64,000 nucleotides of DNA from CAVUEG01 sp963740525 (lineage in GTDB: Bacteria > Actinomycetota > Actinomycetes > Propionibacteriales > Nocardioidaceae), in NCBI GenBank assembly GCA_963740525.1, contig CAVUEG010000005.1, positions 153,793 through 217,792 on the forward strand, given 5' to 3'. This document shows positions 1 to 8,169 of the stretch, one piece after another (the stretch's first letter is position 1; each line of letters opens with the position of its first letter). The notes below the pieces were generated by a model. The model worked only from the letters and a program-made list of their open reading frames with translations. It searched no databases and was not told the origin of the DNA. Position numbers and translations under genes: made by a program.

Positions 1-43
1 CGGCCGTGACACGGCCGTGACCGCCAGCCGGTAGCCTCCGGCC

Positions 44-748
44 ATGAGTCGGGGGTGGAGGTCTCAAGGGGCCGTCCTGGCCGGGATCGTCGCGATCGGC
101 CTCCTTGTGTGGGCGAGCACGGCCGGGCCGGAGGCCTTCGTCGGCCCGTCCGGCCGGCGCAGGGCCCCACGCTCTCTGCCCACTCTCACCACCGCACCCA
201 CCGGGTCCGCGACCGCGTCCTCGAGGCTGCAGGACCAGAAGGTGGCGTCGCCGCTGGACCTCCAGTGGCTCGGGGACCTGTTGCTCTACTCGCTGATCCT
301 GGCGCTCGCCCTGCTGGTCGGTTGGCTGCTCCTGATCCTGTGGCGGCGCCGCCCGCCGCGCCTGCCCGAGGCACTCGACGTCGACTTCGTCGAGATCCCC
401 GAGGGAGTCCGGGTCAGCCGCAGGCTCGGGGGCGACCGGTCGAGGCAGCTGGCGGTGCTGGACGAGGGAACGCCGCGCAACGGGATCGTGCAGTGCTGGA
501 ACCGGTTGGAGGAGATCATCGCCGAGGCGGGGCTTCCCCGGCGGGACTGGGAGACGTCCGCGGAGTTCACCGTCCGCGTGCTCCACTCGCTCGACCTCGA
601 CCCGCACGCGATCGGTGAGCTGGCCCGGCTCTACCGCGAGGCGCGGTTCTCCGAGCACGACCTCGGCGAGCCACAGCGAGCCGCGGCCCGCGAGGCCCTC
701 GACTCCCTGCACCGCGACCTCGCCGCACGACGGCCGGTGGGGACATGA
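44..748 (+). CDS. DUF4129 domain membrane protein
   Basis: Membrane protein of 234 residues. It has an N-terminal hydrophobic segment (about residues 10-27), a proline/threonine-rich linker, and a second strong membrane segment (about 80-100) ending in a run of arginines. The soluble C-terminal region (about 140-230) matches the DUF4129 pattern, with a conserved WNRLEE start and a LARLYREARFSEH stretch. DUF4129 proteins commonly sit in operons with MoxR ATPases and DUF58 proteins, as here. The last four bases overlap the next gene (ATGA), so co-translation is likely. The molecular function is not known. The operon may begin upstream of the window. Confidence 0.85.
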   Translation: MSRGWRSQGAVLAGIVAIGLLVWASTAGPEAFVGPSGRRRAPRSLPTLTTAPTGSATASSRLQDQKVASPLDLQWLGDLLLYSLILALALLVGWLLLILWRRRPPRLPEALDVDFVEIPEGVRVSRRLGGDRSRQLAVLDEGTPRNGIVQCWNRLEEIIAEAGLPRRDWETSAEFTVRVLHSLDLDPHAIGELARLYREARFSEHDLGEPQRAAAREALDSLHRDLAARRPVGT

Positions 749-1248
749 GCGGGCACTCCGACCGCGGAGCCGTCCGCTGGTGGCCGCGGGTGCTCGCGGC
801 CTTCCTGGTCTGGCTGGTCGCCACCGCCGCGGCGTACCTCGGTGGCAACCACCCGCGTCCGCTGGTGATGGCGCTGGTGGTCGCCACCGCCGCCGGTGCT
901 CTGTGGCTGTTCCTCGACGCCTCGGCCGTCGTGGAGACGACCCGGTGGCCGCGTCCGGAGCCCGACCCGGTGCGACCGGTCGGCGAGGACGCGCGTACGG
1001 CGCTCCTCCAGCGAGTGATCTCGAGCCAGCTCGAGTCCCGGCAGGTCAACGACCAGCTCCGCCTGCACCTCGCCGACATCGCCGACCGCCAGCTGATGCT
1101 GCACCACGGGGTGACGATGGAGCGCGACCCTTCCCAGGCCGAGGGGTTGCTCGGGCCCGAGCTCGTGGACTATCTCGGCCGGGACACCCCACCCCGGCTC
1201 TCGACCACCCAGATCGACCGCATGCTGACCAGAATCGAGGACCTGTGA
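745..1248 (+). CDS. Small membrane protein of the MoxR operon
   Basis: Protein of 167 residues with two hydrophobic segments near the N terminus (about 14-30 and 38-58), followed by a charged soluble region of about 100 residues. I do not recognise a named family. It overlaps the DUF4129 gene by four bases at its start and the MoxR gene at its stop (GTGA), so it belongs to the same transcription unit. A role as an accessory membrane component of the MoxR/DUF58 system is inferred from position only. Confidence 0.8.
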   Translation: MSGHSDRGAVRWWPRVLAAFLVWLVATAAAYLGGNHPRPLVMALVVATAAGALWLFLDASAVVETTRWPRPEPDPVRPVGEDARTALLQRVISSQLESRQVNDQLRLHLADIADRQLMLHHGVTMERDPSQAEGLLGPELVDYLGRDTPPRLSTTQIDRMLTRIEDL

Positions 1249-2252
1249 CCGAGCAGACCATGAGCCCGATGAGTCCTGGGGACCCCATGAGCGTGGCCGA
1301 GGCCTCCCGGCGTGCCGGCGAGGTGCTGGACGAGGTGCAGAAGGCGGTCGTCGGCAAGCGGGCGGCACTGACCCTGATCCTCAGCAGCGTGCTGGCCGGG
1401 GGGCACGTGCTCATCGAGGACTTCCCCGGCCTCGGCAAGACCCTCGCCGCGCGGTCCTTCGCCCAGACGCTCGGACTGACCTTCACCCGTGCCCAGTTCA
1501 CGCCGGACCTGCTCCCGGCCGACCTGACCGGGTCCTTCATCTACGACCAGCGGCAGTCGATCTTCGAGTTCCGCAAGGGCCCGCTGTTCACCGGGCTGCT
1601 GCTGGCCGACGAGATCAACCGGACGCCGCCCAAGACCCAGTCGGCGCTCCTGGAGGCCATGCAGGAGCGGCAGATCACCGTGGAGGGTCAGACCTTCCCG
1701 CTCGAGGCGCCGTTCCACGTGCTCGCGACGGCCAACCCGGTCGAGTACGAGGGCACCTACCCGCTGCCGGAGGCCCAGCTCGACCGGTTCCTGATGCGGG
1801 TCAGCTTCGGCTACCCGACCGAGGACCAGGAGTGGGACGTGCTCGAGCGGCGCCTGCGGCGACGCCGCGACGACGTACGGCTCGACGCGGTCACCGACGC
1901 GGCCGGTCTGCTCGCCATGCAGGCGGCGGTCGAGACGATCACGGTCGACGAGAGCGTCGGCAGGTACTGCGTCTCGCTGACCACGGCCACCCGCTCCCAT
2001 CCTCAGGTGCTGATGGGGTCCTCGCCGCGCGGGGCGCTGGCCCTGATGCTGTGTGCGCGCGCCCATGCCGTGGTCGAAGGGCGTGACTACGTGGTGCCGG
2101 AGGACGTGAAGACCGTGGCACCCTCGGTGCTGGCGCACCGGATCACGGTCAAGCCGGAGCTGTGGATGAGCGACGTGAGCGGCGCCTCTGTCGTCAGCGG
2201 GGTCCTCGCCCAGGTGCCGACGCCGCGAGCCCTGGAGGGTCACCGGCCGTGA
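1245..2252 (+). CDS. MoxR-family AAA+ ATPase
   Basis: AAA+ ATPase of the MoxR branch, 335 residues from the GTG that overlaps the preceding stop. The open frame extends much further upstream, but the GTG matches the family's usual length. The Walker A motif reads FPGLGKT, the Walker B region LLADEINR, followed by a sensor region (ATANPVEYEGTYPLPEAQ) typical of MoxR. Family members act as chaperone-like ATPases that help assemble or activate partner proteins, often with VWA or DUF58 proteins. The DUF58 gene follows directly with a four-base overlap. Confidence 0.95.
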   Translation: MTEQTMSPMSPGDPMSVAEASRRAGEVLDEVQKAVVGKRAALTLILSSVLAGGHVLIEDFPGLGKTLAARSFAQTLGLTFTRAQFTPDLLPADLTGSFIYDQRQSIFEFRKGPLFTGLLLADEINRTPPKTQSALLEAMQERQITVEGQTFPLEAPFHVLATANPVEYEGTYPLPEAQLDRFLMRVSFGYPTEDQEWDVLERRLRRRRDDVRLDAVTDAAGLLAMQAAVETITVDESVGRYCVSLTTATRSHPQVLMGSSPRGALALMLCARAHAVVEGRDYVVPEDVKTVAPSVLAHRITVKPELWMSDVSGASVVSGVLAQVPTPRALEGHRP

Positions 2253-3553
2253 GCCAGTGGCAGCCGACCGGCTCCTTCGTCCGTGCGGCACTGGGGTCGC
2301 TCGGCCTCGCCCTGGTCGCGGTGGCCACCGGGAGGCCAGACGTGGTCGTGCTCGCCGCTCCGCTCGCCGTCTTCGCCCTCGGTGCGCTGCTCGGCCGGCC
2401 CCGGCGCGACCCGACGTACTCGACCCAGCTCGCGCGGAGTGCGGTCCGTGAGGGCGAGGGCACCCGGATCCGTACGGTGCTGGAGGGCGCGGAAGGGATC
2501 GAGCTCGCGCAGAGCGTGCTCGCCAGCCGGCCGATGCTCGCCACCCGGCCGCCCCGAGGGGTGGTGACCCGTGTGGTCCGACTCCCCGATGAGTCGGTGG
2601 TGCTGGAGACGCCCGTGAGTCCCCGCCGGTGGGGCGTGCACACGGTGGGCGCGGGCGTGCTGGTCGCGGTCAGCCCCTGGGGTGGCTTCCAGTGGTTCGC
2701 GGAGCTGGCCACGAACCGGTTGCGGGCGCTGCCGCTCGCGGGCGCCTTCGACAGCCGCGCCCCGGCACCGCACCCGGTGGGCCTCGTGGGCGCACACCGC
2801 TCCCAGCGGCCCGGGGACGGGTCGGAGTTCTTCGGGATCCGGCCGTTCCAGGTCGGCGACCGCCTCCGCAGGATCCAGTGGCGCGTCTCGGCGCGCACCG
2901 GCGAGCTGCACGTCACCGCGACCCATGCCGAGGAGGACACCAGCATCCTGCTCGTGGCCGACGCCGGCGTCGATGTCGGGCTGAGCCAAGGACTGGAGGG
3001 CCGGGCCAGCAGCCTGGACACCACGGTGCGCGCGGCGGCCGCGGTGGCGGAGCACTACCTGCGGACGGGCGACCGAGTCGGCCTGCGCGTCCTCGGCTCG
3101 GCCCGTCACGCGAGGGCGCCGATGGGCTCGGGCAGCAGGCACCTTCGTCGGCTGCTGGACACGCTGGCCGAGGTGACGCCGGGACGGCCGGACCCCGACG
3201 AGGTGACACCGGGTTCCTTCGGCGCCTCGGCCGGCACGGTCGTGATGATGCTGTCGCCCATGCTCTCCGACCAGGTGGTCACCGCGACGCTCACGCTGGC
3301 CGCCCGCGGGCTCGACGTGGTGGTGATCGACACGCTCCCGAGCGACCACGGTGAGGAAGGCGCCCACCCAGGAACCGAGGGTGCCGTCGTCTCCCTGGCC
3401 TGGCGGATGCGCCGGCTGGAGCGCGACTGGATGCTCGCCCGGCTGAGCCGCGCCGGGATCCCGGTGGTGGTGTGGCGCGGCCCCGGGACGCTGGACGAGG
3501 TGCTCCGCCGCCTCTCTCGACGCGCCGCGATGCCTCGGATGGTGCGCGGATGA
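2249..3553 (+). CDS. DUF58 domain-containing protein
   Basis: Protein of 434 residues from the GTG overlapping the MoxR stop. Two hydrophobic segments near the N terminus (about 10-45) are followed by a soluble part. The DUF58 signature is clear near residue 190-220 (FFGIRPFQVGDRLRRIQWR), followed by a von Willebrand-A-like fold. DUF58 proteins are the usual partners of MoxR ATPases; their biochemical activity is poorly defined. It overlaps the following membrane protein by four bases. Confidence 0.92.
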   Translation: MSQWQPTGSFVRAALGSLGLALVAVATGRPDVVVLAAPLAVFALGALLGRPRRDPTYSTQLARSAVREGEGTRIRTVLEGAEGIELAQSVLASRPMLATRPPRGVVTRVVRLPDESVVLETPVSPRRWGVHTVGAGVLVAVSPWGGFQWFAELATNRLRALPLAGAFDSRAPAPHPVGLVGAHRSQRPGDGSEFFGIRPFQVGDRLRRIQWRVSARTGELHVTATHAEEDTSILLVADAGVDVGLSQGLEGRASSLDTTVRAAAAVAEHYLRTGDRVGLRVLGSARHARAPMGSGSRHLRRLLDTLAEVTPGRPDPDEVTPGSFGASAGTVVMMLSPMLSDQVVTATLTLAARGLDVVVIDTLPSDHGEEGAHPGTEGAVVSLAWRMRRLERDWMLARLSRAGIPVVVWRGPGTLDEVLRRLSRRAAMPRMVRG

Positions 3554-4053
3554 CCCGCCAGCAGGGGGTGATCCGGGTCCTGATCGCGGTGCTGCCCCAG
3601 GGTGTCCTGCTGGCCGAGATGGGTGCCGGGGCCTCGTTCACGGCCTGGTTCTCGCTGGTGCTCCTGGTGCTGGGTCTGGTCGCGGCCTGGCTCCCGGACT
3701 CCCAGGCCGGGCTGGGCGTCCTCCTGGTCGCCGGATGGCACTGGATCACCGTCGACGCCGACCGCATCGGCGGCTGGGTGCTCCTGGCCGCGGCAGTCCT
3801 GCTCGGCTTCCACCTGCTCTGCCTGCTCGCGGCTCTCGGCCCCGGCTGGGTCGACCTCGACCGGGCGCTCTGGCCGCTGTGGCTGAGACGCGTGGCGCTG
3901 GCGATGCTGGTCGCGGCGCTGACCTGGGTCGGCGTACGCCTAGCGCAGGGCGCTGAGGTGTCCGCCGGAGGGGTGCCCTTCGCCGTCGGGCTGGTGGTGC
4001 TCGCCGGCTGGGCGATGGTCCTCGGCCGGCGGATGCGTGTGGAGCGGTGGTGA
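3550..4053 (+). CDS. Multi-pass membrane protein
   Basis: Protein of 167 residues starting at the ATG that overlaps the DUF58 stop. It is strongly hydrophobic, with about five predicted membrane segments and little soluble sequence. I do not recognise a family. Its place at the end of the MoxR/DUF58 operon suggests a membrane partner of that system, but this is inference. The reading frame overlaps the following ATL gene by seven bases. Confidence 0.8.
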   Translation: MTRQQGVIRVLIAVLPQGVLLAEMGAGASFTAWFSLVLLVLGLVAAWLPDSQAGLGVLLVAGWHWITVDADRIGGWVLLAAAVLLGFHLLCLLAALGPGWVDLDRALWPLWLRRVALAMLVAALTWVGVRLAQGAEVSAGGVPFAVGLVVLAGWAMVLGRRMRVERW

Positions 4054-4370
4054 GCAGGAGCCTCGACCCCGACGAGTACGTCGAGGCGGTGTTGGTGCTC
4101 GTCGAGCGGATCCCGCGCGGCCGGGTCACGACGTACGGCGCGATCGCCGAGGCGGTCGGCGTCGGCGGCCCGCGCCAGGTGGGCGCCGTGATGGCGAGGT
4201 ACGGCGGGCCGGTGCCGTGGTGGCGGGTGGTGCGTGCCGACGGGACGCTGCCCCGGAGCCACCAGGACGACGCGCGGCAGCACTACCTCGAGGAGGCGAC
4301 GCCGTTCCGCTCCCGAGGCGCGGGCACCGCCAGGGTCGACCTGGTCGCGGCCTTCTGGTCCCCGGAGTGA
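4047..4370 (+). CDS. Alkyltransferase-like (ATL) DNA-repair protein
   Basis: Protein of 107 residues with the MGMT DNA-binding core (IPRGRVTTYGAIAEAVG, about 22-38). The catalytic PCHR cysteine motif is replaced by PWWRV (about residues 61-65), so it cannot accept an alkyl group. Cys-to-Trp replacement is the hallmark of ATL proteins, which bind O6-alkylguanine, flip it out and hand the lesion to nucleotide excision repair. Two adjacent GTG codons (4047, 4050) are possible starts. In mycobacteria, as I recall, an ATL-like gene lies near adnAB; here adnA is about 24 kb away, across the catabolic block. Confidence 0.88.
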   Translation: MVSRSLDPDEYVEAVLVLVERIPRGRVTTYGAIAEAVGVGGPRQVGAVMARYGGPVPWWRVVRADGTLPRSHQDDARQHYLEEATPFRSRGAGTARVDLVAAFWSPE

Positions 4371-4388
4371 GCCGGAGGCGGTGAGGGG

Positions 4389-5789
4389 TCAGCGGGCGCG
4401 AGCACGCTCCGCGAGCGCCCTCAGGGCGGCCGGGAAGATCTCGGCCGGCGGGGTGACCAGCCCCGCACCGACCTGGCCGACCCCGGCGACCCGGCCCGCC
4501 ATCCCGGTGTTGATCTGGGGCAGGATCGAGGTCCGGCACACCTTGGTGACGTCGATCCCGGTCGGGGTGCCCTGGAACTCCAGCACGGGCACCGACCATC
4601 GCGGGTTCTCCGCGAGCGTGATCTCGTGCATCCGCCGGGTGGTGGCCAGGGCGTCGGGCACGGTGCCCCCGACGAAGCGCACGATCGCCGGCGCGGTCGC
4701 CATCGCGAACCCGCCGATGCCGGCGGTCTCGGTGATCGCGGAGTCGCCGATGTCGGGGTTCGCGTCCTCGGGGCCGTAGTCGCCGAGGAACAGCCCGTCC
4801 GCGAGCTGCGCCGGGCCGGTGAACCAGGCGTCGCCTGTGCCCGCGGTCTGGATGCCGAACTCCGTACCGTTGCGGGCCATCGCGACCACCATCGTCGAGC
4901 CCTCGATGTCCCGGGCCGCGTCGAGCGCAAGCTTGCACGCCGGCATGGCGAGGTTGAGGAAGAAGTGGTCGTTGCCGCCCACGAACCGGAGCACCTCGGC
5001 GATCTCGGCGTTCGCGTGGCCCGAGTCGACCATCGCGGGCGCCAGGTCACGCAGCAGCATCAGCGTGCCGGCCCGGTTCCGGTTGTGCGCCTCGTCGCCC
5101 ATCTGGAGCATCTGGGTGAGGATCCCGGTCACGTCGACCGGCCCCGTCGACCGGACCGCGGCGGCGAGCAGGGGGCCGAGCACCCGGGACATCCAGTGCA
5201 GGCGCTCGAGCACCTCGGGGCCGTACGCGCCGTACCGCAGGACCTTGCCCAGACCCTCGTTGAGAGAACAGTAGGAGCGCTTGCCGGTAGCCGGATCCTC
5301 GAGCACGAACATCCACATCGACGGCGTCACCAGCCCGGCCATCGGGCCGACGGTGCCGTGGTGGTGGCACGGCTCGAAGCTGATCGTCTCGCCCGACTCG
5401 TAGAGGCGTACGGCGTCCTCGGGGTCATCGACCAGACCCTCCAGGGCAGCAGCGCCCATCAGGGCACCACGCATCGGCCCGGACGCCTGCTCCCAGGTCA
5501 GTGGGGGACCGGCGTGCAGGAACTCACCGGTGCCGAGCCCGAGCACCTCGGAGGCGGGCGCGACGTCGACGAGCATCGCCTGGACGTCGAGCACGGCTTG
5601 GACCGCGCGGGCGTTGGCGTCGCGCCGCAGGGGGTCCAGGGCGAGGGTGGCGAGGTCGTTCTCGGTGCCCGACATCGGTGGGCGCCAGTCGACGCGCTCG
5701 ACGGGTACGGCCTGTGCGGCGACAGCCTCCGCGAACAGGTCGGCCCCGGCACTGACCACGGAAGTGGGGGTCTCGGTGGACGTGGTCAT
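4389..5789 (-). CDS. DUF1116 protein (AllG/YlbE-like subunit)
   Basis: Protein of 466 residues of the DUF1116 family. The open frame runs further upstream, but the ATG at 5789 overlaps the fdrA stop (ATGA) and gives the family's usual length. Visible conserved stretches include FEPCHHHGTVGPMAGLVTPS and GDEAHNRNRAGT. The E. coli homologue YlbE is, to my knowledge, a subunit (AllG) of oxamate carbamoyltransferase, which interconverts oxalurate plus phosphate with oxamate plus carbamoyl phosphate. It is the last gene of a tight three-gene operon with FdrA and DUF2877 proteins. Here the substrate may instead be ureidomalonate, because a barbiturase-family enzyme lies in the same region. Confidence 0.9.
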   Translation of the reverse strand: MTTSTETPTSVVSAGADLFAEAVAAQAVPVERVDWRPPMSGTENDLATLALDPLRRDANARAVQAVLDVQAMLVDVAPASEVLGLGTGEFLHAGPPLTWEQASGPMRGALMGAAALEGLVDDPEDAVRLYESGETISFEPCHHHGTVGPMAGLVTPSMWMFVLEDPATGKRSYCSLNEGLGKVLRYGAYGPEVLERLHWMSRVLGPLLAAAVRSTGPVDVTGILTQMLQMGDEAHNRNRAGTLMLLRDLAPAMVDSGHANAEIAEVLRFVGGNDHFFLNLAMPACKLALDAARDIEGSTMVVAMARNGTEFGIQTAGTGDAWFTGPAQLADGLFLGDYGPEDANPDIGDSAITETAGIGGFAMATAPAIVRFVGGTVPDALATTRRMHEITLAENPRWSVPVLEFQGTPTGIDVTKVCRTSILPQINTGMAGRVAGVGQVGAGLVTPPAEIFPAALRALAERARAR

Positions 5790-7282
5790 CGGGTGCCTCC
5801 GCGGATCAGCTCGACCGCCCGGCGCGCGGCGCGGGCGTTGGACAGGAAGACCTCGGCGCCGGCGTCGGCGAGCGCCTGCGCCTGCCTGTCGAGGCCCTGT
5901 GGATCGCCCGAGGTGCCGACGCAGGCGACCACCACAGGCAGGCTGCGTCCAGCCTCCCGGGCGGTGGCGACGGCCTCTCGGATGGCCGGGGCCAGAGTGC
6001 TCGCCGGGTCGTCCTCGGCACCGTGACCCAGGACCACGTCGAGCAGGACCACGCCGGTCTGCGGGTCGGCCGCGGCGCGGGCCAGGTGCTCGTGGCGCAG
6101 CGTCGGGTCGATCATCGGGTGGGCACGGCCCGCGGTCAGCGCATCGTCGCCGAAGTCGACCATCGTGTGACCGGCGGCGGTCAGGCTGGCGTCGAGCGCG
6201 AGGTCGTCGGCCAGCGGGATGTTGGACCGGACCGGCCCGAGCTCGGCGGCCGCGATCAGCATCGCCTCGTCGCACAGCGTGCCGCCGACGAAGAGCCCCC
6301 GCAGGAAGCCCTCGGCCTCGCCGTCCGCGGGAGTGCCCCACGTGGGCCAGGCCGGGAGGTCTCGGCCGAGTGCGGTCAGCACCGCCTCGGCGGCATCGGT
6401 CAGGTCGGGCTGGCCGGCGCCGAGGAGGGCGAGCTGGACCGGCGTGGCCAACGTGGCGGCGAACTCACGCAGGGCCGCGGCGACCTCGTCGGCGGGAGGC
6501 TTGGAGACCACCACGACCAGCTCGACCGCCGGATCCTCGTCCAGTCGGCGGAGCGCTTCTCGGGTGCTCAGCCCACCGACGTCGGACGACAGGTCGCGGC
6601 CACCGACACCGAAGGCCGTGGAGACGCCGACCCCTGCCGCGTCGAGCAGGCAGAGCAGCTGCTGGCAGCCGGTGCCGGACGCGGCGACGAGACCGACCGG
6701 GCCGGGGCTGGTCGCGTTCGCGAAGCCCAGCCCGAGCCCGCCGATCAGGGCGGTGCCGCAGTCGGGTCCCATCACCAGCAGGCCGCGCTCGGTCGCGAGC
6801 CGCTTGAGCGCCACCTCCTGCTCGAGCGGGACGTTGTCGCTGAAGATCATCACGTCGCGGCCCGCATCCAGGGCGTCGGTCGCCTCCACCGCGGCCGACG
6901 GGCCCGGGACAGAGACCAGGGCCAGTGCTTGGGGGGTGTGCCGCAGGGCCACGGCCGTAGTGCGGGCGGGCGCCAGCTCGCTCTCACCTGCCGGCCGGCG
7001 TGACGTGGCCGTGAGCGCGGTGTCGACGGCGGCCAGCGCGGCCGCCAGGTCGTCGGCCGAGGCGACCCGGAGCGCGACCACCATGTCGTTGCCCGTGCAC
7101 TCGGGGACCTCGAACCCCATCTCGCCGAGCACATCGACGTTGAGCGGCGTCGCCATCGCGACCTGGGCCGCGAGTACTCCTGGGGCTCCTTGCACGCTCT
7201 TGGAGACCTGGAGCAGCGTCACCGAGTCGGCGTACGCGCCAGCTCGGAGCTCGACGTGGGTGGTGCCGGGAGGCTGGGTCAT
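5786..7282 (-). CDS. fdrA: FdrA-family protein (AllF-like subunit)
   Basis: Protein of 498 residues with the FdrA architecture: an N-terminal region followed by two succinyl-CoA-synthetase-like domains. Recognisable pieces are a PDCGTALIGGLGLGFAN stretch near residue 175 and GLVAASGTGCQQLLC near 195. The ATG at 7282 overlaps the DUF2877 stop by four bases, and the stop overlaps the DUF1116 start. E. coli FdrA is known as AllF, a subunit of the carbamoyltransferase of anaerobic allantoin use. No allantoinase or allantoate gene is visible here, so the complex probably acts on another carbamoylated amide. Confidence 0.93.
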   Translation of the reverse strand: MTQPPGTTHVELRAGAYADSVTLLQVSKSVQGAPGVLAAQVAMATPLNVDVLGEMGFEVPECTGNDMVVALRVASADDLAAALAAVDTALTATSRRPAGESELAPARTTAVALRHTPQALALVSVPGPSAAVEATDALDAGRDVMIFSDNVPLEQEVALKRLATERGLLVMGPDCGTALIGGLGLGFANATSPGPVGLVAASGTGCQQLLCLLDAAGVGVSTAFGVGGRDLSSDVGGLSTREALRRLDEDPAVELVVVVSKPPADEVAAALREFAATLATPVQLALLGAGQPDLTDAAEAVLTALGRDLPAWPTWGTPADGEAEGFLRGLFVGGTLCDEAMLIAAAELGPVRSNIPLADDLALDASLTAAGHTMVDFGDDALTAGRAHPMIDPTLRHEHLARAAADPQTGVVLLDVVLGHGAEDDPASTLAPAIREAVATAREAGRSLPVVVACVGTSGDPQGLDRQAQALADAGAEVFLSNARAARRAVELIRGGTR

Positions 7283-8097
7283 GCGCAGCGGGCTCCTTCG
7301 AGGGGGACGGTTCGTGAGGGCAGTCGTGGCTCGGGGAGTCGTACGCCGGACAGGTGGCGGGCGGCGAGGACGGCGCCGTACAGCAGGCCGGTGCCGGAGG
7401 TGTGTCCGATGCGGGTCAGCGCCGCGGCGCGGCGACCGACCGCGTCCGCCGAGCGGGAACGCACCGCCAGCAGCAGCGCCCGGAACTCGGGTACCACCTC
7501 GCCGTGCACCGCACAGTCGAGCAGGGTGGCCGACAGAAGGGTGGTCCGGTGCGCCGAGGCCGCCACCGCTCCGGCCACCGCGCTGGTGCGTCCAGCCGCG
7601 GCGTGCACGGCCAGCCACCCGGCGAGGACGTCGTCCCCGAGGGGGGTCAGCCCGCTTCCGAGCCCGACGAGGGCGGCCACGGAGCCGGGCTGGTCGGCCG
7701 TGAGAGCGGCCAGCGCGCCGACGGGCAGCTCGTCAGTCACGCTCGCGGGCGCCCGCAGGTGGTCGCGCGCGAAGAGGAGGTCCTCGCAGCCCAGGTCGGG
7801 GACGGCGACGTCGAGCACACGGCCGACGACGAGGGTGTGGCCGGCGAGGTGCACCCGGCCGTCGAGCACGGTCGCCTGGTCGGCGGCCTGCGCCCAGGCG
7901 AGCTCGTCGTACGCGGTCCTCAGGGCGCAGGGGACGCCCGCAGCGTGGCGGGACAGCACCCCCAGGCACCAGCCGCCGAGGTCGAGGTAGATCGCCAGCT
8001 CGCCGCGGTGGACCACCGCGGCGACGCGTTCGGGTCCCGCCAGCCGGTCGCGAACCCGGGCCGGCGCCGCGACGGCGATGCGGGGCTCCTGGCACAT
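7279..8097 (-). CDS. DUF2877 protein (AllH/YlbF-like subunit)
   Basis: Protein of 272 residues. The DUF2877 hallmark GLGSGLTPLGDDVLAG lies at about 165-180. It is the first gene of the DUF2877-fdrA-DUF1116 operon. The start chosen is the ATG at 8097; in-frame GTG codons just upstream are possible but would run into the intergenic inverted repeat. The E. coli relative YlbF is the third subunit (AllH) of oxamate carbamoyltransferase. The gene is divergent from the PucR regulator across a 72-bp gap. Confidence 0.88.
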   Translation of the reverse strand: MCQEPRIAVAAPARVRDRLAGPERVAAVVHRGELAIYLDLGGWCLGVLSRHAAGVPCALRTAYDELAWAQAADQATVLDGRVHLAGHTLVVGRVLDVAVPDLGCEDLLFARDHLRAPASVTDELPVGALAALTADQPGSVAALVGLGSGLTPLGDDVLAGWLAVHAAAGRTSAVAGAVAASAHRTTLLSATLLDCAVHGEVVPEFRALLLAVRSRSADAVGRRAAALTRIGHTSGTGLLYGAVLAARHLSGVRLPEPRLPSRTVPLEGARCA

Positions 8098-8118
8098 GGT
8101 GTGCTCGACGCTAACCGG

Positions 8119-8138
8119 ATCGGCTACGGTTTGCCGAT
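8119..8138. promoter_or_regulatory. Inverted repeat between divergent operons (candidate operator)
   Basis: In the 72-bp gap between the DUF2877 gene and the pucR-type gene there is a perfect inverted repeat, ATCGGC - 8 bases - GCCGAT. Its position between divergent starts makes it a candidate binding site for the adjacent PucR-family regulator, controlling both units. I see no second copy in the window, so this is suggestive only. Confidence 0.4.
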
Positions 8139-8169
8139 GTGAGGTCTTGCCAAGCCTTCCCCCGATGAG

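Noticed and set aside
4389..8097. Anaerobic allantoin degradation operon as in E. coli
   Set aside because: Only the carbamoyltransferase subunits are present; no allantoinase, allantoate amidohydrolase or ureidoglycolate dehydrogenase is visible.
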